Source of the DNA: Pseudogymnoascus destructans | Lineage: Eukaryota > Ascomycota > Leotiomycetes > Thelebolales > Thelebolaceae | Direction of reading: 5' to 3' | NCBI RefSeq assembly: GCF_001641265.1 | Contig: NW_020167520.1 | Span: 620,001 to 684,000 of the forward strand | Length of the DNA: 64,000 nucleotides | In this document: one piece after another, positions 55,796-64,000 of the stretch | Layout of the letters: each line of letters begins with the position of its first letter | Numbering within the stretch: the stretch's first letter is position 1 | Translations under genes and position numbers: made by a program | Notes under the pieces: model-generated | Seen by the model: the letters and a program-made list of their open reading frames with translations, nothing else | The model's database searches: none | What the model was told of the DNA's origin: nothing

Positions 55796-57770
55796 GGCAA
55801 ATTATGACAGAGATCTAATTCAACGAGTCTCTAAAACACAGCATGAAGAGCATCACTCAGAAATCGAAAATGAGAGCGAGATCTCAGAATCCGAAAACTC
55901 ACCTCAGGAACTAGAACTTCATGAGTTGGATCAATACTCAGAAGTCGATGATGAGGATATAGAGCTGATGCCCACTATCACAGCGAGGAGAACTCGAAAG
56001 GTTTATATCCCAAAACCTGAGTTCAACAGGGTCACCCGCAACCAAACCCGCGAGCGACCACAACAGCCATATCAACCACAACAGCCACCGCAAGCTATGA
56101 AGCTCACTCAACAGTCACAGAACCAGAATTCGAGCTCAGCATTCATTGCAGCATTCACAGCTGGAGCACATACATCTATCTACGATGATCCAAGTACAAT
56201 TGAAGAAGCAAAGCAGCAAGCAGACTGGCCAGAATGGCAAGCCGCCATCCAAAAGGAATACCGAAACCTCAAACACAAGGGCACTTGGAAGCTTATGCAG
56301 CGAACTCAACTACCATCACACGCGAAAGTGCTACCAGGAAAGCTAGTCCTCAAAACCAAGAGAGACAAGAATGGCTCTATCATGAAGCGCAAAGCGAGAT
56401 GGGTTGCAAAAGGTTTTAGACAGAAACAGGGAACTGATTTTGATCAGACATATGCTGGAGTGTGCAAGACAACAACATGGAAACTCGCAATCGCAATCGC
56501 AGCATTTTTCGGACTTGAAATTGAGCAAGTGGATGTGGTTGGAGCCTTCCTCAATTCTGATACGGACACAGAAATCTTCATGGATGTTCCACCAGACTGG
56601 GAAGTCAATGGCAGCATACTGGAAAATGCGCCAAATTGGATGTGCCATCTACAGAAAGCACTTTACGGATTGAAGCAAGCACCTCGACTTTGGCAAAGAG
56701 AGCTTGCAAAGGCACTTCATGGACTTGGATTCACTGCATGCGCAAGCGATTACAGCGTTTATTGCAATCAGAAGACAGGAATCCTCATCGTCACATATGT
56801 GGATGATATGCTGATCATTAGCAAACAAATCACAACAATCCAAGGGCTGAAGAAGGAGCTGATGCGAAAATTCGAAATTGAAGACCTTGGGCCAGCAGCA
56901 TACTTTGTAGGGGTGAGGATCACACGCAACAGAGAGGCAGGAACAATTTCCCTCTGTCAAGATGCATACATCACAAAGATTCTGCACCGCTATGGCATGG
57001 AGAATTGCAAGGCAGTGGACACACCTGTGGCTACAGGAGCTGCAGAAGTCATGATCCCATTTAAAGGCAAGGCTTCACACGCAGAAATTGAACTCTATGG
57101 ATCGAAGATTGGATCGCTCATGTACCTCGCTGTCCAGACTCGACCAGATATCTCATATGGAGTCTCTGTTCTGTCCAGATTCCTCACTAATCCTTCGCCA
57201 GCTCACATGAAAGCAGCAGATCGAATCCTCCACTACTTACAAGGCACAAAGATGCTTGGAATCGAATATGGCATGCAAGGCGATACGCAGCTCCATGGAT
57301 ACTGTGACTCAGACTATGCAAGCGATAAAGCAAACCGTAAATCGGTCCTTGGAAATGCCTTCTTCTTCGCCGGAGGTGTGATTTCACACACTTCAAAGCG
57401 ACAACAGACCGTGGCACAATCGACCACAGAAGCAGAGTACTACGCACTCGCAAAGGCGGTGTCAGAAGCACTATGGCTACAACAGATCATGAAGCAGATG
57501 ATGTACACAGGAAATGACATTCAAGCTACGAAGATCTATGGAGACAACCAAGGCTCATTGAGCTTGGCCGAAAACCCCAAATTCCACCAGAGAACCAAGC
57601 ATATCGATGTCAAGCACCACTTCATTCGGGAGCACATTGAAAATGGGTCAATTGACCTCTGGTATGTGGAAACAGCCAACATGGTAGCAGATGGATTGAC
57701 CAAGCCGCTACCCGCCACACAACATGAGAAGTTCATACAGCAGCTTCAGATGAAGGTGATCACGGCCTAG
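55791..57770 (+). CDS. Copia reverse transcriptase and RNase H
   Basis: The open frame runs from 55791 and lies +1 relative to Gag. No ATG occurs before about 55,968, so expression would need +1 frameshifting at the Gag stop or internal initiation. An acidic linker (ESEISESENSPQELELHEL) typical of the segment before RT is followed by RVT_2: KARWVAKGFRQKQGTDFDQTY, VDVVGAFLNSD, LYGLKQAPRLW, and VTYVDDMLI carrying the YVDD box. RNase H follows, with GYCDSDYASD, QSTTEAEYYAL, YGDNQGSL and RTKHIDVKHHFIRE, ending 57770. The frame is intact. Protease and integrase are missing. Confidence 0.9.
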   Translation, partial: SEANYDRDLIQRVSKTQHEEHHSEIENESEISESENSPQELELHELDQYSEVDDEDIELMPTITARRTRKVYIPKPEFNRVTRNQTRERPQQPYQPQQPPQAMKLTQQSQNQNSSSAFIAAFTAGAHTSIYDDPSTIEEAKQQADWPEWQAAIQKEYRNLKHKGTWKLMQRTQLPSHAKVLPGKLVLKTKRDKNGSIMKRKARWVAKGFRQKQGTDFDQTYAGVCKTTTWKLAIAIAAFFGLEIEQVDVVGAFLNSDTDTEIFMDVPPDWEVNGSILENAPNWMCHLQKALYGLKQAPRLWQRELAKALHGLGFTACASDYSVYCNQKTGILIVTYVDDMLIISKQITTIQGLKKELMRKFEIEDLGPAAYFVGVRITRNREAGTISLCQDAYITKILHRYGMENCKAVDTPVATGAAEVMIPFKGKASHAEIELYGSKIGSLMYLAVQTRPDISYGVSVLSRFLTNPSPAHMKAADRILHYLQGTKMLGIEYGMQGDTQLHGYCDSDYASDKANRKSVLGNAFFFAGGVISHTSKRQQTVAQSTTEAEYYALAKAVSEALWLQQIMKQMMYTGNDIQATKIYGDNQGSLSLAENPKFHQRTKHIDVKHHFIREHIENGSIDLWYVETANMVADGLTKPLPATQHEKFIQQLQMKVITA

Positions 57771-57809
57771 GAAATGGGAATGGCCTCAATTCAGTCATGC
57801 AAAGGGGTG

Positions 57810-58014
57810 TGTTGAAGGAGGAGGTTGCTCAGACTGATTGGTCAGGCGTGTGGCTCGCCAACCGAATCGGGTTGCGGACCACCCACAAATAGTTCCGTAG
57901 ATAGCTTCACTCAGAACAACAACAATACAAAAAACATATATTCAAGTGAACTGTTGTTCAACTCAACGTGATAACTATGCCGCTGCAGATACAGATACAC
58001 CACTGATCTCAACA
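57810..58014 (+). repeat. Right LTR of the Copia element
   Basis: 205 bp, adjacent to the purine tract AAAGGGGTG and followed by the duplicated ATAAC. Confidence 0.95.
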
Positions 58015-58420
58015 ATAACCTTTGCTGCTTGGATGTCTAATGCCTTGCCTGAATATTTATAATAACAGTCTTGCCATTGTGCTTTTGCCCGCCTTTTTCG
58101 CATGTCTTGAATGCTTTTTGGCCAAATAATATCAAATACGTTAAAGTTATAACGTGGGTCGCATATTGTAGCTATAGTTGAATGACTCCGCTGTTGATTT
58201 GTTGCAAGTGTATAATACTCATTAAGCTTTTTTAATGCTGCTAAACAAGCGTCGTATATTGTGCTATTCTCTGTATATCCAGCTTTAAAGACTTCAAGCT
58301 TTTGCGTCATTCTCATATACTGTATAACAGCATAATTTAAAGTAGAATAAGAAGAGCCTTGTAGCTTCTCTGTTGGGCGTATAAAGATATAAAAAAAATC
58401 TAATAACGCCTTCATCGTTT

Positions 58421-59188
58421 GCCAATCTTTTGCTGTTAAAGCTATATCTTTCATACTTAAATCAAGCTGTTGAGATGCACAGAGAGCTGTTATTGGACCT
58501 TGTAATCTTAACGCTAAATGAAGCATATAATATGTTGAGCTCCATCGTACTGGCATATTGAGGCTAAGCTGCTTAAACTCAATATTTGCAGCTTCACATT
58601 GCTTTTTTAAGGCATCCTTCCATTGTCGTCGGTTGCGAAACACATATATATGACGCCAAAGTTTGCTAAGAACAACTACTGACTCATTTTCTGGTAGTGA
58701 TGGAACTCGGGCAGCTCCATACTCAAGGCGGTATGCGTTTGGCTCATCTGCTGGTACTGCCTTTAACGATGTTAAAGCAGCTTGAACAGCAAGGTTCATC
58801 ATTTGCCAATCTTTTGCTGTTAAAGCTATATCTTTCATACTTAAATCAAGCTGTTGAGATGCACAGAGAGCTGTTATTGGACCTTGTAATCTTAACGCTA
58901 AATGAAGCATATAATATGTTGAGCTCCATCGTACTGGCATATCGAGGCTAAGCTGCTTAAACTCAATATTTGCAGCTTCACATTGCTTTTTTAAGGCATC
59001 CTTCCATTGTCGTCGGTTGCGAAACACATATATATGACGCCAAAGTTTGCTAAGAACAACTACTGACTCATTTTCTGGTAGTGATGGAACTCGGGCAGCT
59101 CCATACTCAAGGCGGTATGCATTTGGCTCATCTGCTGGTACTGCCTTTAACGATGTTAAAGCAGCTTGAACAGCAAGGTTTATAATGT
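58421..59188. repeat. 384-bp in-frame tandem duplication inside hAT transposase
   Basis: 58421-58804 and 58805-59188 are nearly identical; the proteins differ by D/N in the LxMPVRW motif plus a few silent changes. The period of 384 is a multiple of three, so the 128-residue duplicate stays in frame (NLAVQAALTSLKAVPADEP is repeated). Confidence 0.95.
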
Positions 59189-59576
59189 GCCCAATACATC
59201 TGACATCACCTTCTTTTGTTGTATATGCCCATGGTTGCTGTAATGTAGTTTCGTTCTTGCATGCTAAGTTCTCATATTCTGAGAGCATGGTAGTGTTTGC
59301 AGAAGTGTTATCACGAGTGATAGTAAAAGCTGCAGGAGTAATACCATAGTCGTCTGTAACAGCTATTAACTGCCCTGCAAGATATTCACCAGAATGGATT
59401 GGCTCTTGTAGCTCAATAACATCTAAGACTGTACATCGTAATTATCACTTATCAGAGATTCAATGTGCTGTTACTGCAGCGTATTCAGAATAGTTGCGTG
59501 CAGACCAAGTATCAGTTGTTAAAGATATCCGTCCACCTTGTGCAGTATGCTGCTGTAATTCAAGTTGTAACCTTGC

Positions 59577-60051
59577 TGTAACGCTGACTTCTAAACGATA
59601 GAAGACACAGAGGTTCTCTTGCGTAAAGGTTTACTTATCAGAGGAGGCAGGGGATCAGACACAAAGGCTTCAAGTAACACGTTACTAGTATATAACAAAT
59701 ACTGTATTGAGTTGAGCACGAAGCTCCTATCTAAGAACTAACTATCTACTTATATAGTGGCGTCGTGCCTAGTGGACTCCTGGGAACTCACTCGAGTCCT
59801 CGGAGTCCTGGACTCTTAGGATTCTTCTCATCATCCTGCGAGTCCGTCACGTGCCTAGTGGACTCCTGGGAACTCACTCGAGTCCTCGGAGTCCTGGACT
59901 CTTAGGACTCTTCTCATCATCCTGCGAGTCCGTCACGTGATACTTTCGGAACTACTATTCCCCGCTGCCCCTCCAGGTACCAGGGCCGGTCTCATGCGAC
60001 CTCCCTCCTTCCTGTCCTGTAGTTGGCCAGCCTTCTTGTTCCGTCGTAACA
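59577..60051 (+). mobile_element. Solo LTR of the LTR-like family, 475 bp
   Basis: Starts TGTAACGCTGACTTC and ends CGTCGTAACA, with the perfect 5-bp duplication CTTGC at 59572-59576 and 60052-60056. Removing it rejoins the hAT transposase frame. It contains an 86-bp tandem duplication (59765-59850, 59851-59936; GTGCCTAGTGGACTCC...), which explains its extra length over the 417-bp copy at 42396. Confidence 0.95.
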
Positions 60052-61036
60052 CTTGCTTTATGAATGCAAAATATCCGTTGCAAGTCTCTTGCAATTGTCG
60101 TCCGTCCAATTACAAGTGTTGTTGGATTTAAATGGCTAACAAGCTGCCGGAAGGATAGACTCTCAGATGTACGCAATGGTAGGTTATTAGACACAATACA
60201 TGAGAGTAGAAGCTCTCTAAATTTTGACGAATTTGGTGCATGGCTAGGTACTTTGCGAGGCTGGAAGAATGTAGCTGTAGTTGAAGAAGAAGGCTGTGTA
60301 TCTCCGTCTTGAACATGCTTTTTCTTATATTGTGCATGTATTGCTGGATGTTGTGTCTTTAAATGCTTCCAAAGATTACTCGTTGTCTGCATCTTTGTAG
60401 GTTGTGATGGTGTATATGTGCAATGTGGCTGCAAGCACTTAAATTGGCGTTTGGGCAGAAGTGAAGTCGGAAGCCTCACTTCACTGCCTGCATTACTTTG
60501 ATTCTGAAAGGCGCATTATCAAGAACAGTACGAGAGTATAGACCCTTTGCAAAGAGGATTGAGTCAGAATCTGGTAACAGTTGGTCTTGAGGCCGTACAG
60601 GCATGCGTACAAGTGGTAGGGGCAAGAGTGGATCTTGAGAGGCATTCTCATATTCGCCCGGGTCGTCTAGGGGCGGCGGTGATAGCGAAGACTCGCTCAT
60701 CTTGACGATGGTAAGTATCACAGTAATATTCAAGTCATTGAAAGCTTCACTTTGCCTATGCTATAATTCTGTCTACGTCCTTACCCCGCTCTCTTGGCTG
60801 TCTTGGCAACTACTCGAGTAGTACTCGAGTAGTTCAGATTTCTTCGAGTCGAGTAGTACTCGAGTAATTCCTCGAGTAGTACTCGCAACGAGTAGTACTC
60901 GGGCAACACTAATTCCAAGTAGCTTTAGTTTTAATACATATTCTGGTTATTTAATTATATTTTGAAGTAGTGGGGTGGGGAAAAGTGATCGACTCGGTGT
61001 ACAACCACGTTATACATTATACCACTTATTAATCCC

Positions 61037-64000
61037 CTACTCATCATACTCCAGCGTCAGCGTCGTCGGGATCGGAGATTCATTAGCATTAGAATCCAAA
61101 TACTGCCTCATCTTCACCCCCGCAAACTCATGCTCCACAATCGAAAAGTGCCCCTGCCGCCCATTCGCCCTCCTAACATTCTTCAACCTAAACACCTCCT
61201 TCAGGGTCGCCGCGAGCGACGCCCCAACCAACCTCGCGCCGAAGCAGAAGTGCAGCCCGTGGCCGAGGAGAATATAATCCTTGAATGGGCGGTGGGGGTT
61301 CAGCTTCTCGGGGTTGGGGAACTGGATGGGGTCCATGGCGGCCTTGGAGATGGCGATCAGGATGGTGTGGCCGGTTTTGATGGTGATGGGGCCGCGAGAG
61401 CCGTCCATGATTGTGACGTCCTTGGAGGCGACGCGGGGGAGGCCGGGGACAACACCGGCGTGGCGCATACCCTCGAATACGAAACCCTGGAGTTCTCTCT
61501 CGGATGCAGCGTCGTCCTTGTGGGACAGCTCGATGATGCGGTCCTTGTACTCATCATATCCCTCGCTGAGGTAGAGATCGATGAGTAGGGAGGCTTGTTG
61601 GGTTAGGTTACCAGCAACTGGAGTTCCCATACTGATACAGTCGCCCACGAGGTCACCAATAGGCAGCTTGGAGTCGTTGAGGGCGTGGTAGATTCTGTCA
61701 GCATCCGGGCCAACCTCGAACGCACTATCCTTGGCGAGCCAGTCGACAATGCCTTCCTTGAAGCCTTGCTGGGTCTTCAGGTGGGCCTCGAAGATCGCTC
61801 TGAGGGCTGGGGCGGCCTTCATTGCACCCTCTCTCAACTTCCACTCATTTGCGGGGATGATGTTGAAGCCCTGGTACATGAAGAGGACGAGGTAGATCAT
61901 GAACAGCTCCGGGGTAGACATCAGGCCGTGCGGTGTCTCCTTCGTCTTGAGGGGAATGGCGAATCGCTCCGCAAGCCAAAGGATGGGGGTAACGTTGGTA
62001 ACATCGCGCACGATATCAATCGACCTCCTGCTGTTCGAGTACTTCAACGACTTCTCCTTAATGAGCCTCGAGACATTGGTCCTGAAGAACTTTGTGAGGT
62101 TCGCCTCGAAGCCCTCTTCAAAGAAGACCTTGTGGAGAATGCTGGAGCGGGTGTCGTGACGCTTAGCATCGTCCCAGCCGATCATGAAATCGTGACCATC
62201 GGTACACTTGCGGGTTGCCGTCTGGTACATAACACGAAAGTTCTCGCGGTCCTCGAATACCTTTTTGCAGCCCTCGTGGGTGTGAATGCCAAGGACAACC
62301 TTGTCGCTAGCTGGTCGCTCCAGGTCGTATTGGTCAAGGACCTTGTTACCCTTCAGGATGCCCTTCGCTGCAATCGGAGTATAGAAAGGGAGGAGGACGT
62401 ATGTAGACGTCCCCGTCCAAGCACCCGGAAGGGCATTGAACAGCAGATGAGGGAACATGCCACCGTACGCTCCGGCTGGGATGGCACCGAGTTTGGCGAA
62501 TCCCCAGTTGCTTAGGGTGGTACTGTTGAAATCGTAGCTGAGGAATCGATCTCCACGGACGAGCGCAACGGCGTCATCGAGGATACCACGGCCAGTTGTA
62601 TGGCCAGGGCAGACACCGCTACCAGGCATAGCTGGCTTGGTGACCTCTGCCATAAGACCAGGGTATAATTCAAGGTTCTCAATGTGGCCGTACAGGAGCT
62701 CGGCAGCTCTTGCTGTCTCCTTGTCTGGGTTCCAGTCCTCAAAGTCCTCGTACGGTTTCAAGTTTAGGTAACGACGGAATCTATCATAGATTTAGTACGA
62801 CGCAACTTTACCCATCTCCATGGAATAACTCACTCGTTCATCGTGCAAACATTAAACACCTCTCTCGCCTGCAGCTGTCCCATTATATCAACAATCTTCA
62901 AACTCGCCGGAGTGCCGTGCGCACCAAAGGCGTGGGCTGGCTCTTCGATGCAATCCTTGATAATCTCCGCAAGTTCGACGTCGTTAAACCTTCCATCTGG
63001 CCCACGCTGGAGACCGCCAAATGTCCACTCTTTTGGCGGAGTAGCCATGAGCTTGTGTCCCTCGGTCATCATGACCTTCTTGAAGTCCGCAGCGGTGACA
63101 TCGTCAATCGACTGGAGATCTGGGATGTGCGCGCGTATAACATCTTCCATCCACTTGTCATCAGCCGCACTGAGGGCCGCATGCCAATGGTAGAGGACGG
63201 CGAATTCGACGGAGACCACGTTGCCGGAGCCTCGCTCGAGTCGCTCTCCGCCATTCTTGATCTCACCACCGAGGTCCAGAGACCAGACCGAATCGGCTCT
63301 CGGGGTGTTAAGAATGGCGGCAACGTAATCCTTTAGCACCACCGACGCAAAAAAGCCGACATTGATGTTACGGGTAAGCTGGAAAAGATCCTCATCTTGC
63401 CTAAAATGCACGTGTTAAGATATTTTCTATAAATGCCTGGGAATAAGAAGCTTACCAAGCCTTCTGCTCGTCATCGAGGCTGTCCCAGTCCTTGTACTTG
63501 CCGCTCTCGTTAACAGACAGCAGGTTCTCCGCAATGTGGTTGTGATTTCTCGAGAACATCAACAGGACGGCCACTACACCCGGTGGCATCATCATGATTC
63601 TCTCCGATGCCATTGAGTCGGGGAAGATCCTCCCTTGCTCATAAGTTCTGACGCGCTTCTGCTCGTTTGCGTTATTTCCGTAAATGGTGCTCAGATCGAC
63701 GTAGCTGGAGGTCTCGTTGATCAATGGGTTAGTCCGCGAAGTCTGGAAGCACTCGTGGATAACAACGGTAGCGAAGGAGAAGAACAGCCTGTTCAGGCCA
63801 GATGGGTGCTCGCGGAAGGGGCCCGTTCTCTTTAAGATCTGGTCAAATACGAGCTCTGGGTCTGGAAGGTTTGGTCCCTTGGGCTTCATGGGAGGCACGC
63901 TGCGGGAATAAGGCAACCCGGCCTTGCCCATCTCAGGAATCCACGGGTTGTTGCCGCTGCCATCAGGCTGTCTGTAGCGGGCTGCTGGGCCAGCGGTTGT
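61037..64000 (-). CDS. Fatty-acid dioxygenase-P450 fusion (linoleate diol synthase/Ppo family), 5'-partial
   Basis: Exons, minus strand: beyond 64000-63456, 63400-62834, 62780-61037; introns 55 and 53 nt. The first visible part is an animal-peroxidase-like dioxygenase with IHECFQTSR (distal His), YVDLSTIYG, SRNHNHIAENLL and EFAVLYHWH (catalytic Tyr and proximal His). The second part is a P450-like domain with I-helix GNLTQQ (the Asn and Gln typical of hydroperoxide isomerases of this family) and heme loop LGHGLHFCFGARL, whose Cys is present. So both activities look intact: formation of an 8- or 10-hydroperoxide and its isomerisation to a diol. Ppo oxylipins regulate sporulation and host interaction in fungi. 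Whether it is the 5,8- or 7,8-diol type cannot be told. The N-terminus lies outside the window. Confidence 0.93.

Larger units (their letters stand above)
54412..58014 (+). mobile_element. Copia-type retrotransposon copy lacking protease and integrase, 3.6 kb
   Basis: Two 205-bp LTRs (54412-54616, 57810-58014; TGTTGAAGG...CTCAACA) differ at one base. The perfect 5-bp duplication ATAAC flanks it (54407-54411, 58015-58019). The sequence just inside the left LTR, GGTTATGAGCCCGG, is complementary to the anticodon arm of initiator tRNA-Met, implying half-tRNA priming as in Drosophila copia. AAAGGGGTG precedes the right LTR as a polypurine tract. Gag is followed directly by reverse transcriptase; the whole protease-integrase part is absent. 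It inserted in the hAT transposase. Confidence 0.95.
54013..60700 (-). pseudogene. hAT transposase with BED finger, broken
   Basis: In order: an N-terminal acidic part (MSESSLSPPP, 60700); a frameshift near 60,476; a BED-type zinc finger CLQPHC...HLKTQHPAIH; RELLLSCIVSNNLP; a solo LTR; GGRISLTTDTWSARNYSEYAAVTAH with TGA where Trp is expected, and another stop soon after; the catalytic region with VTDDYGITPAAFTITRDN; MPVRWSSTYYML; DPRYNFNVF; the Copia insertion; then the C-terminal dimerisation domain YPILAAIAKDHLAIPATSAES...NRL ending at 54013. Joining across each insertion restores continuity (for example QAAKV|MESIQDEE). The hAT family name is certain; the subfamily is not. Confidence 0.9.
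53869..60911 (-). mobile_element. hAT transposon, dead and nested
   Basis: Terminal inverted repeats share AGTGTTGCCCGAGTACTACTC (left preceded by C; right mirror ends CACTA instead of CACTG). Subterminal arrays of GAGTAGTACTCG-type motifs follow on both sides. The transposase is coded on the minus strand. No clear 8-bp target duplication remains (left flank GCTAGATT, right flank ATTCCAAG). It holds a Copia element, a solo LTR and a 384-bp tandem duplication. Without these it would be about 2.6 kb. Confidence 0.9.

Noticed and set aside
1..64000. tRNA, rRNA and 5S genes
   Set aside because: I looked for cloverleaf A/B-box patterns by eye and found none convincing; a tRNAscan-SE run would be decisive.

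Overview
This window looks like a nuclear chromosome segment of a filamentous ascomycete (Pezizomycotina). The reasons are short spliceosomal introns of about 45-115 nt with GT(or GC)...AG borders, fungus-typical genes (SUB2, peroxisomal malate synthase, eS30, Rpr2, DASH subunit Hsk3, Ctr copper transporter, Ppo-type oxylipin synthase), and fungal transposon families (pogo/Fot-like, chromodomain Gypsy, Copia, hAT, PIF/Harbinger). A Leotiomycete such as a Pseudogymnoascus relative is my guess from overall protein flavour; the sequence does not prove it.

Layout. 1-2.2 kb: decayed PIF/Harbinger transposon with its two convergent ORFs. 3.2-6.8 kb: an intact secreted BBE-like FAD oxidase followed by a decayed CYP55 (nitric-oxide-reductase-type P450) gene. 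7.5-24.7 kb: a transposon nest. It holds a 7.4 kb chromodomain Gypsy element on the minus strand that has lost protease sequence, carries an inverted piece of integrase and has a solo LTR inserted in RNase H. It also holds two full-length 1,860-bp pogo-type elements in opposite orientation, one of them inside an older pogo relic, plus another pogo relic, a hAT-type MITE, another solo Gypsy LTR, and members of a short LTR-like family carrying tandem repeats. 25.5-48.5 kb: gene-rich segment with DUF262 protein, Hsk3, cytochrome P450, Ctr copper transporter, malate synthase, eS30, Rpr2, SUB2, a solo LTR beside an SDR relic, an F-box-like gene with an apparent frameshift, and a ketopantoate-reductase-like protein. 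48.5-53.9 kb: no credible gene, but a cluster of minisatellites and a 28-G run. 53.9-60.9 kb: a dead hAT transposon interrupted by a young 3.6 kb Copia copy, a solo LTR and a tandem duplication. 61.0-64.0 kb: 3' part of a dioxygenase-P450 fusion (linoleate diol synthase/Ppo family) running off the right edge.

The single-copy genes do not form an obvious pathway; they look like ordinary independently transcribed fungal genes. Malate synthase (glyoxylate cycle), eS30, Rpr2 and SUB2 are housekeeping. The P450, BBE-like oxidase, CYP55 relic and Ppo gene are accessory or secondary-metabolism-like and sit next to transposon blocks. All exon borders were deduced by eye from frame, splice consensus and family conservation; none has transcript support here.

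The most useful observations are: a three-exon Hsk3 gene too small and split to appear as a long ORF; a eukaryotic DUF262 (GmrSD-N-like) protein; two apparently identical pogo elements sharing one internal TGA; a Copia element that moved recently although it lacks protease and integrase; target-site duplications that resolve the nesting order; and several perfect fold-back palindromes inside or beside rearranged sequence.
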